Origin: Hyphomicrobiales bacterium
GTDB taxonomy: Bacteria; Pseudomonadota; Alphaproteobacteria; Rhizobiales; Beijerinckiaceae
Length of the DNA: 36,438 bases
Assembly (NCBI GenBank): GCA_019247605.1
Contig: JAFBAS010000034.1
Location: 1 to 36,438 of the forward strand
Reading direction: 5' to 3'
Positions 14,578-23,380 of the stretch are shown in pieces; positions within the stretch are counted from its first letter, which is position 1, and every line of letters starts with the position of its first letter. Position numbers and translations under genes: made by a program. A model generated the notes under the pieces. The model did no database searches and was not told where the DNA came from. It saw only the letters and a program-made list of their open reading frames with translations.

Positions 14578-17082
14578 ATGCTCGATATCGTCCTCATCCT
14601 GGCCGTTTTCGCGGCCTTGCTGGTCGTCGTCGCGGTAAGCCAACCGCTCGCCGCTCGCCTGCGGCTTGCCCCCATCGTGCTCCTCGCCATGATCGGCGTC
14701 GCGATCGGGGCCGCCTCGAGCGTGCTCTTGCACACGCCGCTTTCGCCCCGCTTCGGCGAGATCGCTCGCCTGTTCGCCGATCTGCCGGTCGGCTCGGAAA
14801 CTTTCGTCTACGTGTTCCTGCCGCTTCTCGTGTTCGAGGCCGCCCTCACGAGCGACGTGCGGCGCATGCTGGACGATTTGGCCCCGATCCTGATGCTCGC
14901 AATCGTGGCGACGCTGGTGACGAGCGCGATCGTCGGTATCGCGCTGTGGCCGCTCGCGGGGGTGCCCCTCGTCGTGTGCCTTCTGCTCGGCGCCGTGGTC
15001 GCAACCACGGACCCCGCGGCTGTCATCGCGGTATTCCGCGATGTCGGGGCACCGGCGCGCCTCACGCGCTTGGTCGAGGGCGAGGCCCTCCTCAATGACG
15101 CGAGCGCGATCGTCCTCTTTGCCGTCCTCCTCGGCATGATCGTGCCGGGGCGTGCACCCGATATCGTTGGTGGCGCGGTGGAGTTCTTGATCTCTTTCAT
15201 CGGCGGCGCCCTGTTCGGCGCTCTCGCGGGCCGCGTCCTGATCCAACTCATTCCTCGGGCGCGCGATGATCGGCTCGCCGAGGCCACGCTCACGGTCGCG
15301 TTTGCTTACCTGACTTTCATCGTGGCCGAGCAGCTGTTCCAGGTATCGGGTGTCGTGGCGGTACTTTCAGCAGGGTTGATGGTGAGCGCTTTTGGGCGCG
15401 CGCGCATCACGCCCGACAACTGGTCCTTTCTCACGGATCTTTGGGCGCAGATCGCGTTCTGGGCCCATTCACTCGTCTTCCTCTTGGCCTCGATGCTCGT
15501 ACCGAGATTTCTGGTGGACGTGGAGTGGCACGATCTCGAACTCGTTGCCATGCTCATCGGGGCGGCCTTCGTGGCGAGATTGCTCGAGCTCTTCCTGCTC
15601 TTGCCCACTTTAAGCTTCCTGAAGCTTACGCAACCGATCAGCACTTCCTTCAAGCTCGCCATCACCTGGGGCGGGTTGCGTGGCGCTTTGACGCTCGTGC
15701 TCGCGCTCGCGGTCACGGAGAACCGTGAGCTCTCGCATGATGTGCAACGCTTCGTCGCCGTGCTCGCGACCGGCTTCGTGCTGTTCACGCTTCTCGTGAA
15801 CGGAACCACGTTGCGCCAAGTGATCCGTCTCCTCGGGCTCGACCGACTGTCTCCGGTCGACCAGGTCCTGCGCGATCGGGTGCTGGCGCTCTCATATGCC
15901 GAGATGGGCGACACCATCGAGGCCACCGCGCGCGAGCACGGCCTTTCGCATGTCGCGGCGAAAAGCGCGAGCGCACCTTACGATGCGTGGATCTCATCGG
16001 CGAGCCGCCGCGACAGCGGCAAGATCGGGCTCACCGATCGCGAGCGCCTTGCCGTCGGCCTCGTCGCGCTCGGCAACCAAGAGCGCAACATGGTGCTCGA
16101 CATCCTGGCGCGACGCGCGGCCTCGCCTGCGACCGTGCAGGCGCTCCTTCGAAATGCCGAAGCCCTCGTGGAAGGCGCCAGAAGCGGCGGGCGTCTCGGC
16201 TACAAGCGCGGCGCGGAAGCCGCACTCGCTTTTCCACCCTCCTTCCGCTTTGCTCATTTCCTCTACCGACGCTTTGGCATCGTGCGGTTTCTCGCCGATC
16301 GCCTCGGCGATCGCTTCGAGATGCTGCTCATGACCCGCCTTTTGATCCAGCAGCTCGCCGCCCCGGCCGCCGCCCGCTCACGGGCGATCTTCGGCGAGCG
16401 GGTGACAGGCTTGATGAACGCCATGCTGCGCACGCGCCTCGCGGGCAGCACGGCCGCGCTCGAGGCGTTACGGCGCCAGTATCCTGAATATGCGGCCGAG
16501 CTCGAAACCTCGTTCTTGCGGCAATCGGCGTTGCGGCGCGAGATGGGACATTACCAAGCCCTTTTCGAGGAGGGTCTCATCGCCACCGAGGTGTATGAAG
16601 ATCTGAAGAACAGCGTGGCCATCGCACGCAGCGCTCAATCGCGGCCGCGCTTCGATCTCGGACTCGACACGAACCGGTTGATCCAGCGTCTCGATCTTTT
16701 CGCCGGCCTCGACGAACGACAGCTCGATCGGGTCAAGAAGCTTTTGCGCCCGCGCTTCACGGTGCCCAACGAATTGATCGTGCGCCAGGGAGAACGAGGC
16801 GACGCGGTCTATTTCATCGCGTCGGGTGCGGCGGAAGTCGTCCTGCCGCATGGGCGCGTCCCGCTCGGCAGCGGCGACATCTTCGGCGAGATGGCGCTGC
16901 TCACCGGCCGCAAGCGGCAAGCCGATGTCGTGGCCCTCACTTATTGCCGCCTCCTCGTGCTTCGCAAAGCCGATTTTGACCGTTTCATGCGCGACAATCG
17001 CGATGTGCGGTTCGCGATCAACCGCATCGCCCAGGCGCGCCAAGGCGTAACCCTGCCCGACGAGGCTGCCGCCGCCTCATAA
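14578..17082 (+). CDS. CPA1 Na+/H+ antiporter with cyclic-nucleotide-binding domain
   Basis: This 834-residue protein joins an NhaP/NHE-type antiporter to a cytosolic sensor domain. Residues about 1-420 hold 11-13 membrane helices and the CPA1 signature ATTDPAAVIAVFRDVG followed by EGEALLNDASAIV, the ion-exchange centre. A long, mostly helical cytosolic stretch follows (about 430-690). The last 130 residues are a cyclic-nucleotide-binding domain: ELIVRQGERGDAVYFI, SGDIFGEMALLTG and R-Q-A near RKRQADV, which matches the phosphate-binding cassette in outline. The likely role is sodium or potassium/proton exchange gated by cAMP or a related ligand. ATG 14578 is preferred over an in-frame TTG at 14554. 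It ends 13 bases before the convergent UPF0280 gene. Confidence 0.9.
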   Translation: MLDIVLILAVFAALLVVVAVSQPLAARLRLAPIVLLAMIGVAIGAASSVLLHTPLSPRFGEIARLFADLPVGSETFVYVFLPLLVFEAALTSDVRRMLDDLAPILMLAIVATLVTSAIVGIALWPLAGVPLVVCLLLGAVVATTDPAAVIAVFRDVGAPARLTRLVEGEALLNDASAIVLFAVLLGMIVPGRAPDIVGGAVEFLISFIGGALFGALAGRVLIQLIPRARDDRLAEATLTVAFAYLTFIVAEQLFQVSGVVAVLSAGLMVSAFGRARITPDNWSFLTDLWAQIAFWAHSLVFLLASMLVPRFLVDVEWHDLELVAMLIGAAFVARLLELFLLLPTLSFLKLTQPISTSFKLAITWGGLRGALTLVLALAVTENRELSHDVQRFVAVLATGFVLFTLLVNGTTLRQVIRLLGLDRLSPVDQVLRDRVLALSYAEMGDTIEATAREHGLSHVAAKSASAPYDAWISSASRRDSGKIGLTDRERLAVGLVALGNQERNMVLDILARRAASPATVQALLRNAEALVEGARSGGRLGYKRGAEAALAFPPSFRFAHFLYRRFGIVRFLADRLGDRFEMLLMTRLLIQQLAAPAAARSRAIFGERVTGLMNAMLRTRLAGSTAALEALRRQYPEYAAELETSFLRQSALRREMGHYQALFEEGLIATEVYEDLKNSVAIARSAQSRPRFDLGLDTNRLIQRLDLFAGLDERQLDRVKKLLRPRFTVPNELIVRQGERGDAVYFIASGAAEVVLPHGRVPLGSGDIFGEMALLTGRKRQADVVALTYCRLLVLRKADFDRFMRDNRDVRFAINRIAQARQGVTLPDEAAAAS

Positions 17083-17095
17083 AGAGCGCCTCGAC

Positions 17096-18019
17096 CTACA
17101 TGATCGCGTCACCGCGGCCATGCGATGCGCCCCATCCGCCGAGCGAAAGGGCGTGCTTCGTCGCCTCGCCGATGCTTTCCCATCGGCCACAAAGCGAAAT
17201 CAGCGCGCCTTCGATCCGCCCGTTGCGGATGAGAGCCTCGGCGCGCTCACGCCCACCGGCGAAAGCGGCCGCGATTTTTTCCTCGGTGAGCGGGCCGACT
17301 TCGACGACGACCTCAATGTCGTCAAGATCGCTGTCGGGGTCGATCTCGCGCGCAGGACGGCGACGGATCGCGGGATCATCGACGTTCACTGCATTGGCGA
17401 TCATGGTCGCGGCCGCGTCCGCATCGGCCGCTCTTGCGGCGAGCACGGTCACCGCGTCCGCGATGCCGAGCGAAAAAGAGCGGCCGTGCCGGCCGCTCGT
17501 CGCCACGCCGCGCACGGGACTTTCCCAGCCGATGCGAACGAAAGCTTCGGGCGTCGCGGCCGAGCGAGGCTCTTCGGGCGACCGCATGATGCCGATTTCG
17601 AAATGCTCGCCTGGAGAAAGATGAAGCGCTATGTCTCCCCCATCATTCACGAAAGCACGCCGCAACGGTGCGGCCTCGAGCATCGCGGCAAGCACCGCCT
17701 CGGCCACGGCGCCGGCGACCGCCACCATCGGCGTCACGAAGACCTCGCGATAGGGCCACGCCGCCTCGGCCATGCGGCGCGCGATCGGACCTCGCAGGGG
17801 AGGAGGCGTGCCGCCGAGCTGGCTTCGAAGCCAGTGAAGCTCACCGACGAGTTCGGCGAGGAGCCCTTCAAAACGAAGGCGCGCCGCCGCCTCGGCTCGC
17901 CGGACTGCGGCCGGTTCACCCTCAGCCTTGATGATGAGATCGATCGGCCCGTCGCTGAGATGCAGCCGGCCCGACGAGAGGCGGGCCGCGATCGACGGAT
18001 CGCGAGCTTTGTCACTCAC
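17096..18019 (-). CDS. UPF0280 family protein (ApbE-like fold)
   Basis: This is a 307-residue protein of the UPF0280 family, whose fold is related to the flavin transferase ApbE. Diagnostic segments are RRAFVNDGGDIALHL, GVATSGRHGRSFSLGIADAV and MIANAVNV, all in the usual order. No signal peptide is present, so it should be cytosolic. The function of the family is not established; ApbE itself attaches FMN to proteins, but whether this branch does is unknown. It starts at GTG 18019, preceded by GAGG, 100 bases after the DUF2093 gene, and is the last gene of the minus-strand housekeeping group. It is convergent with the antiporter gene. Confidence 0.8.
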   Translation of the reverse strand: MSDKARDPSIAARLSSGRLHLSDGPIDLIIKAEGEPAAVRRAEAAARLRFEGLLAELVGELHWLRSQLGGTPPPLRGPIARRMAEAAWPYREVFVTPMVAVAGAVAEAVLAAMLEAAPLRRAFVNDGGDIALHLSPGEHFEIGIMRSPEEPRSAATPEAFVRIGWESPVRGVATSGRHGRSFSLGIADAVTVLAARAADADAAATMIANAVNVDDPAIRRRPAREIDPDSDLDDIEVVVEVGPLTEEKIAAAFAGGRERAEALIRNGRIEGALISLCGRWESIGEATKHALSLGGWGASHGRGDAIM

Positions 18020-18119
18020 GCGCGTGCCTCGCGCTCATGCGAATTATCGCAACGACGAGCTTACCCGACCGACGCCTTGGATGGTGAAGCTTCGGCGTGC
18101 CTCGTCTCACTCGGTCCGG

Positions 18120-18344
18120 TCACTTTCCGGGCATCGCGATGCCGAGCCTCGCGAGGACCGCTTGCGGAGACGCATAGGCTTCCTGAAAATCGGCGCTCCA
18201 ATAGCGCAGATCCGCGATGTCGATGCGCTCGCCGGTGACCGCGCAGCGCACATAAGCGCCCGGGCGAAGCACGCGGAATTCCGCATCGCCGTAATCGAGA
18301 ATGGCCTCGCCCGGTTGCGGCACATGCCGATCCATCTTGTTCAT
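18120..18344 (-). CDS. DUF2093 domain-containing protein, 74 aa
   Basis: This is a small cytosolic protein recognised as DUF2093 by the block FRVLRPGAYVRCAVTG, then ERIDIADLRYW and QEAYASP. Proteins of this family are confined mostly to alphaproteobacteria and commonly sit directly after xseA, as here; their function is unknown. The single Cys lies in the most conserved block (RCAVTG). A strong GGAGG ribosome-binding site is six bases before the ATG. The gap to xseA (18345-18504, 160 bases) is AT-richer than its surroundings and could hold a separate promoter, but I could not define one. Confidence 0.85.
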   Translation of the reverse strand: MNKMDRHVPQPGEAILDYGDAEFRVLRPGAYVRCAVTGERIDIADLRYWSADFQEAYASPQAVLARLGIAMPGK

Positions 18345-18504
18345 TCAAAACCTCCGACGAGGACAGGCATCGAGGCGATCACATAAAGCTCAATTGCAGG
18401 AGAAGAAAGTCGCGCCTGGCTTTCTATTTATTGCCTCACGAATTTTCGCAAAGCCCCTGCATTCTCACAAAATCCCAATCTGTGCGGAGTGCGGGCACTG
18501 CCCC

Positions 18505-20073
18505 TCATTCGAAAAGCGTAGGCTCGGCGTCACCCGGCGCGCGCACGCTTCGCCGACGTGGCTTGGCCCTTCCTCCGGCGATCGCGGCGATCCGGCCGTC
18601 GTTGAATTCGATCATGAGCGCTTGGCCCGCCATAATCTCGGCGGCGGTATGCAATGGCTGCCCCGCGGCGTCATGCACGAGCGCGTAACCGCGCGCCAGC
18701 GCGCGTCGGTAGCCGACGCTCTCGAGAAGCTGGCCGAGACCCTCGAGCTTTGCGTGCCGCGCCGAGAGCGCTTTTCGCATGCATTGGGCGTGGCGCATGC
18801 CGACGCTCTCGAGCTTCGCGCGTGCCAGCGCATTGGCATCGCGATGAGTTCGCAAAAGCCCGCCGAAAGCGATCGTGAGCCGGCGCGCCACATGGCCGAG
18901 ACCCGCGCTCCGGTGCCGCAGCCCCGCGGCGTGACACAGGGGCAATTGCCGCGCTGCGCCCGCGAGGCGATGGCGAGAGATCGCAAGCAGCACGGCCGGC
19001 GAATGCCCCACCATCTTATGGGCGAGTTCAGCGAGACGAGTGCGACGCCGCTCGATCTGCCGTTCCGCGGCGCGCCCAAGCGCGAGCATGCAGGCATCGA
19101 GGCGCTGGCGGGGCACCGAAAGAAGGCGGTCACGCGAGGGCAAGGCCCGGGCCGTGCCAACGAACTCGCTGCGCTTTCGATCCTTGTGGCGCAGCATGCC
19201 CGAGGCGAGCCGGCCGGCGAGCGAAGCGAGGCCGGCAAAGAGCTCGGCGCGCACCGGCACGGCCATCTCGGCCGCGCCCGTCGGCGTGGGGGCACGCTTG
19301 TCCGCCACGTGATCGAGCAGGGTCCAATCGGTCTCGTGACCCACGGCGGAAATCAGCGGAATCGCGCTTTGCGCCGCCGCCCGGATCACCACTTCCTCGT
19401 TGAAGCCCCAGAGATCCTCGAGCGAACCGCCGCCTCGCGCCACGATGATCACATCCGGGCGAGGAACCGCACCCCCGATCTCGAGCATGTTGAAGCCTTC
19501 GATTGCGGCCGCGACCTCGGCCGCGCTTCCTTCCCCTTGCACGCGCACGGGCCAGAGCAGGACGGAGCGCGGAAAACGATCGGCCAACCGGTGCAGAATA
19601 TCGCGGATCACGGCGCCGGTCGGCGAAGTGATGACGCCGATGACGCGGGGCAGATAGGGCAGGGCCTTCTTGCGAGCCTCATCGAAAAGCCCTTCGGCTG
19701 CAAGCTTTTTGCGTCTCTCTTCAAGAAGCGCCATCAGCGCGCCGATGCCCGCCGGCTCCAACCTGTCGATGACGATCTGATATTTAGATGAACCCGGAAA
19801 GGTCGTGATGCGCCCCGTGGCGATCACTTCGAGGCCTTCCTGGGGAAGAAATTTGAGCCGAGAGGCCGTGCTTTTCCAGATCACGGCCTCGAGCCGCGCG
19901 TTTTGGTCCTTCAACGAAAAGTAACAATGGCCGGACGCGTGCGGCCCCTTGAAGCCCGAGACTTCGCCGCGTACGCGCACTTGGCCAAAGGCGCTTTCGA
20001 TCGTGCGCCTGAGCGCGCCCGAAAGTTCCGAGACGGAGTATTCGACGAGGTTCGTGGCGTGAGCGTCGGACAC
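18505..20073 (-). CDS. xseA: exodeoxyribonuclease VII large subunit
   Basis: This is the large, catalytic subunit of exonuclease VII, which degrades single-stranded DNA to short oligonucleotides with the small subunit XseB. The N-terminal OB-fold is clear (EYSVSELSGALRRTIE, VRVRGEVSGFK, GHCYFSLKD). The catalytic domain follows with VIGVITSPTGAVIRDI, DVIIVARGGGSLEDLW and ISAVGHETDWTLLD. A long helical part and a short C-terminal domain (RALARGYALV) complete it. The GTG start at 20073 gives the usual MSDAHATN-type beginning (522 residues); TTG codons at 20109 and 20106 would add up to 12 residues. No strong ribosome-binding site decides between them. It follows gltX closely. xseB is not in the window. 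Confidence 0.92.
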   Translation of the reverse strand: MSDAHATNLVEYSVSELSGALRRTIESAFGQVRVRGEVSGFKGPHASGHCYFSLKDQNARLEAVIWKSTASRLKFLPQEGLEVIATGRITTFPGSSKYQIVIDRLEPAGIGALMALLEERRKKLAAEGLFDEARKKALPYLPRVIGVITSPTGAVIRDILHRLADRFPRSVLLWPVRVQGEGSAAEVAAAIEGFNMLEIGGAVPRPDVIIVARGGGSLEDLWGFNEEVVIRAAAQSAIPLISAVGHETDWTLLDHVADKRAPTPTGAAEMAVPVRAELFAGLASLAGRLASGMLRHKDRKRSEFVGTARALPSRDRLLSVPRQRLDACMLALGRAAERQIERRRTRLAELAHKMVGHSPAVLLAISRHRLAGAARQLPLCHAAGLRHRSAGLGHVARRLTIAFGGLLRTHRDANALARAKLESVGMRHAQCMRKALSARHAKLEGLGQLLESVGYRRALARGYALVHDAAGQPLHTAAEIMAGQALMIEFNDGRIAAIAGGRAKPRRRSVRAPGDAEPTLFE

Positions 20074-20128
20074 GGCAGGCGCTATGCACGCGACCGGTGG
20101 CGCCAACAAGGCACGGTGCGCCGAAGAC

Positions 20129-21475
20129 TCACGCGACCTCTCCTGCGAGACGTTTCAGCGCGCGCTCTCTTCCGATGAGAGGCAAGAGATGCGCCATGTC
20201 CGGTCCATGATCGAGGCCCGTCAAGGCGAGCCGCAAGGGCATGAACAAGGCTCGCCCTTTACGGCCGGTTTTCTCCTTGAGGAGAGAGGTCCACTCGCGC
20301 CAGCTTGCCGCATCGAAGGCCTTCGGCGGAAGGGCAGCGACCGCCTCGGCCAGGAAGGCGCGGTCGCTCTCCTCGATCGCGGGCCTCGTCGGTGCCGCCA
20401 CGACGCGCCACCATTGCGCCGCATCCGAGAGCTTCTCGCAATTGGCGCGCACGGCAAGCCAGAAGGCTTCGCCTCCTCCAATGCCTTGCTCGAGAAGTCG
20501 GTCGGCCACCGTCGCGTAAGCCGTATTGTGCAACAATCTCGCGTTGAGCGCCGCAAGCTCGTGCTCGTCGAATTTGGCGGATGTGCGAGAGACCTTGCTT
20601 AACGAGAAATGCTGGGCAAGTTCGTCCATGCTCGCCAAAGGCTGCAACGCCTCTGATGTGCCGGTGAGCACGGCAAGCGCCGCCACTGCCATGGGCTCGA
20701 TCCCGGCTTCGCGCAAGCCGCGCAGCGACAAATGGCCGAGGCGCTTCGACAGACCCTCGCCGCTCGCCGTCGTGAGGAGGTTGTGATGCGCGAAAGCGGG
20801 TGGTGAGGCATCGAGCGCCACGAAGATCTCGATCTGAACCGCCGTGTTCGTGACATGGTCCTCGCCACGGATGACATCGGTAATGCCAAGCTCGACATCA
20901 TCGACGACGCTCGTGAAAGTGTAGAGGGGCTGGCCATCCTCGCGGATGAGCACAGGGTCCGAGAGCGAAGCCGTGTCGATGTGCGAAGGGCCGCGTACCC
21001 CGTCCTGCCAGGAAACGACTTCGCCTGAGAGCTTGAAGCGCCAATGCGGAGGGCGGCCTTCGGCTTCGAGGCGTGCGCGGTCTTGCGCGGTGAGCCGCAA
21101 GGCTGCACGGTCGTAGACCGGAGGTGCGCCGCGCTGAAGCTGGCGCTTGCGCCGCCGTTCGAGCTCCTCGGCGGTCTCGTAGCAAGGATAAAGGAGCCCC
21201 TTGCGTTTCAACACCTCGGCAGCCGCCGCGTAGCGCTCGAGCCGGTCGGACTGGCGAGCGATTTCATGGGGGACGATGCCGATCCAGGCGAGATCCTCGA
21301 CGATGGCGCGCTCATATTCGGGCTTCGAGCGTTCGCGATCCGTGTCGTCGAGCCGCAGCAGGTATCGGCCGCCACTCTTCAAAGCAGTGAGCCAGTTGAA
21401 CAAGGCCGTGCGGGCATTGCCGATGTGGAGAAAGCCGGTCGGCGAGGGAGCGAAACGGAGCTTCGGCGCGGTCAT
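20129..21475 (-). CDS. gltX: glutamate--tRNA ligase
   Basis: This is a 448-residue glutamyl-tRNA synthetase, which charges tRNA-Glu, and possibly tRNA-Gln where no GlnRS exists. The class I signature is [16 protein letters not shown] (HIGH changed to H17-I-G-N20, as is common in bacterial GltX). The second signature is E240-GLSKRLG, equivalent to [14 protein letters not shown] and the YTFTSVVDD...VIRGEDH blocks confirm the call. Alphaproteobacteria often have two GltX copies, and I cannot tell which this is or whether a paralogue exists. It lies 83 bases downstream of nadE and just before xseA on the same strand, so the three may share transcription. Confidence 0.95.
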   Translation of the reverse strand: MTAPKLRFAPSPTGFLHIGNARTALFNWLTALKSGGRYLLRLDDTDRERSKPEYERAIVEDLAWIGIVPHEIARQSDRLERYAAAAEVLKRKGLLYPCYETAEELERRRKRQLQRGAPPVYDRAALRLTAQDRARLEAEGRPPHWRFKLSGEVVSWQDGVRGPSHIDTASLSDPVLIREDGQPLYTFTSVVDDVELGITDVIRGEDHVTNTAVQIEIFVALDASPPAFAHHNLLTTASGEGLSKRLGHLSLRGLREAGIEPMAVAALAVLTGTSEALQPLASMDELAQHFSLSKVSRTSAKFDEHELAALNARLLHNTAYATVADRLLEQGIGGGEAFWLAVRANCEKLSDAAQWWRVVAAPTRPAIEESDRAFLAEAVAALPPKAFDAASWREWTSLLKEKTGRKGRALFMPLRLALTGLDHGPDMAHLLPLIGRERALKRLAGEVA

Positions 21476-21558
21476 GGGTCACTTATGGCAGAGAGGCCGC
21501 CCCTTCGCCAATTCGCCGAGATCACCTCTTCCGCCCGGCGGCACATCGGCGCGGTCAT

Positions 21559-23259
21559 CTACGCCTTTCCCCTGATCGGTTGCGCTTCGGCGTGATCGCG
21601 AAAGCCGTTGGTGATGGGATAGCGTCGGTCGCGCCCAAAATTCTTGCGCGTCACCTTGGGACCCGGCGGGGCCTGGCGGCGCTTGTACTCGGCAAGATAC
21701 AAAAGCCGCTCGATCCTGCGAACGATCGCCTCGTCGAAGCCTTTGGCCACGAGGTCGCGAACGCGCATCTCGCGCTCGACGAGGCCGTCGAGAATCGCAT
21801 CGAGCGCCTCGTAAGGCGGTAGCGAATCCTCGTCCTTCTGGTTTTCGCGAAGCTCCGCGCTCGGTGCCTTCCCGAGGATGCGCGAGGGGATCACTTCCCC
21901 GGCCGGACCCTTCGCGATTTCCGGCTTCCAGCGGTTTCGCAAGGCGCAAAGCCGATAGACTTGCGTCTTGTAGAGGTCCTTGATCGGATTGAAGCCGCCG
22001 TTCATGTCGCCGTAAAGCGTCGCATAACCGACCGACATTTCCGATTTGTTGCCCGTGGTCACCAGCATTGCGCCGAGCTTGTTGGAGAGCGACATCAACA
22101 TGACACCGCGCACGCGGCTTTGCAGGTTCTCCTCCGTCACGTCCCGAGCGCGCCCTTGGAAAAGCGGCGCCAATACCGCTTCGAAACCTTCGACAGGCGG
22201 CGCGATCGGGATGATGTCGTAGCGGACGCGGAGGCGCTTGGCGCAGCTCTGCGCATCCTCGAGGCTCGCCTGCGAGGTGTAGCGATATGGCAGCATCACG
22301 CAATGGACGCGCTCGGCGCCGAGCGCATCGACCGCAAGCGTCGCCGAAAGCGCCGAATCGACGCCGCCCGAAAGGCCGAGCACGACTCCGGGAAAGCCGT
22401 TCTTCTCCACATAATCGCGAAGGCCCAAAAGACAGGCGGTGTAGTCGGCCTCGTCGCCTTCGATGGCGGGCGCATGCGGCCCGTCGGCGAGCGCCCAACC
22501 TTTGGTGTCGCGGCGATAGCGCAGGATCGCGACCGCTTCCTTGAAAGCCGGAAGGCTCGCCACGACCTCGCCCTTGCGGTCGAGCGCGAAGGAGGCCCCG
22601 TCGAAGACGACCTCGTCCTGCCCGCCCACTTGATTGAGGTAGACGAGCGGCATGCCCGTCTCGCGTACCCGGTCGCGCACCACCTCGATGCGCTCGGCCA
22701 CTTTGTCGCGCCAATAAGGGGAGGCGTTCGGCACGAGAAGCAAACTTGCGCGCGTGTCTCGGAAACAAGAGAGGAGGCCCGATCCCCAGATGTCCTCGCA
22801 AATCGGAATGCCGATTTCGATATCTCGAAAAACGATGGGAAGCGGAGGCGGCCCCGGCGTGAACACGCGCTTCTCGTCAAAGACCCCGTAATTCGGCAGA
22901 TCGACCTTGAAACGAACGGCCTTGACCTCACCCTGCCACAAGAGCGCGTAGGCGTTGTAGACCTTGCCCTCTTGCGCGTAAGGCAAACCGATGAGCATGG
23001 CCGGGCCGCCATCGGCCGTGTCGCATGCGAGGCGCTCGAGCGCGTCGTGGCAGGCTTCCTGAAAAGCAGGCTTCAAGACGAGATCCTCGGCCTGATAGCC
23101 TGAGAGATACATCTCGCTGAACATGATGATGTCGGCGTTCCGCCGGGCCGCTTCGGCGCGCGCGGCGCGCGCGTTGGCGAGGTTGCCGGCAACGTCGCCG
23201 ACGGTCGGATTGAGCTGCGCGAGCGCCACCGTGAGCTCGCTCATGGGTTGCGGCGTCAT
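21559..23259 (-). CDS. nadE: NAD+ synthase, glutamine-hydrolysing
   Basis: This is a 566-residue two-domain enzyme that makes NAD+ from nicotinate adenine dinucleotide, ATP and ammonia drawn from glutamine. The N-terminal nitrilase-type glutaminase has the catalytic triad Glu49 (FSEMYLSGY), Lys118 (KVDLPNYG) and Cys154 (PICEDIWG). The C-terminal synthetase has the PP-loop S297-GGVDS302, then TTGNKSEMSVGY and GGFNPIKDLYKT. Ammonia is channelled between the sites in this family. A second in-frame ATG at 23244 gives MSELTVALAQ and is equally possible; neither has a strong ribosome-binding site. It is the first gene of the nadE-gltX-xseA group. Confidence 0.95.
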   Translation of the reverse strand: MTPQPMSELTVALAQLNPTVGDVAGNLANARAARAEAARRNADIIMFSEMYLSGYQAEDLVLKPAFQEACHDALERLACDTADGGPAMLIGLPYAQEGKVYNAYALLWQGEVKAVRFKVDLPNYGVFDEKRVFTPGPPPLPIVFRDIEIGIPICEDIWGSGLLSCFRDTRASLLLVPNASPYWRDKVAERIEVVRDRVRETGMPLVYLNQVGGQDEVVFDGASFALDRKGEVVASLPAFKEAVAILRYRRDTKGWALADGPHAPAIEGDEADYTACLLGLRDYVEKNGFPGVVLGLSGGVDSALSATLAVDALGAERVHCVMLPYRYTSQASLEDAQSCAKRLRVRYDIIPIAPPVEGFEAVLAPLFQGRARDVTEENLQSRVRGVMLMSLSNKLGAMLVTTGNKSEMSVGYATLYGDMNGGFNPIKDLYKTQVYRLCALRNRWKPEIAKGPAGEVIPSRILGKAPSAELRENQKDEDSLPPYEALDAILDGLVEREMRVRDLVAKGFDEAIVRRIERLLYLAEYKRRQAPPGPKVTRKNFGRDRRYPITNGFRDHAEAQPIRGKA

Positions 23260-23299
23260 GCGCTTTCTTTATCAGCTCGAAGGCGCCAAGCCCAGAAAC

Positions 23300-23349
23300 G
23301 GAAGACGGAGTCCTCTCTACCGACGAGCCTCCCCAGATCGTCGTCTTCC
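23300..23349. other. inverted repeat between antiporter and nadE
   Basis: GGAAGACG (23300-23307) and CGTCTTCC (23342-23349) are perfect 8-base inverted copies, and ACGGAG (23305-23310) has its complement CTCCGT at 23359-23364. The segment sits in the 121-base gap between the end of the upstream antiporter gene (23381) and the nadE start (23259), both on the minus strand. It could end the antiporter transcript or be part of the nadE leader. There is no U-tract. Confidence 0.25.
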
Positions 23350-23380
23350 AAGGGCTAGCTCCGTCTCGTTCGGGGGCGTC

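Noticed and set aside
20129..21475. HIGN instead of HIGH in GltX as a defect
   Set aside because: This change is common in bacterial glutamyl-tRNA synthetases, and all other motifs are intact.
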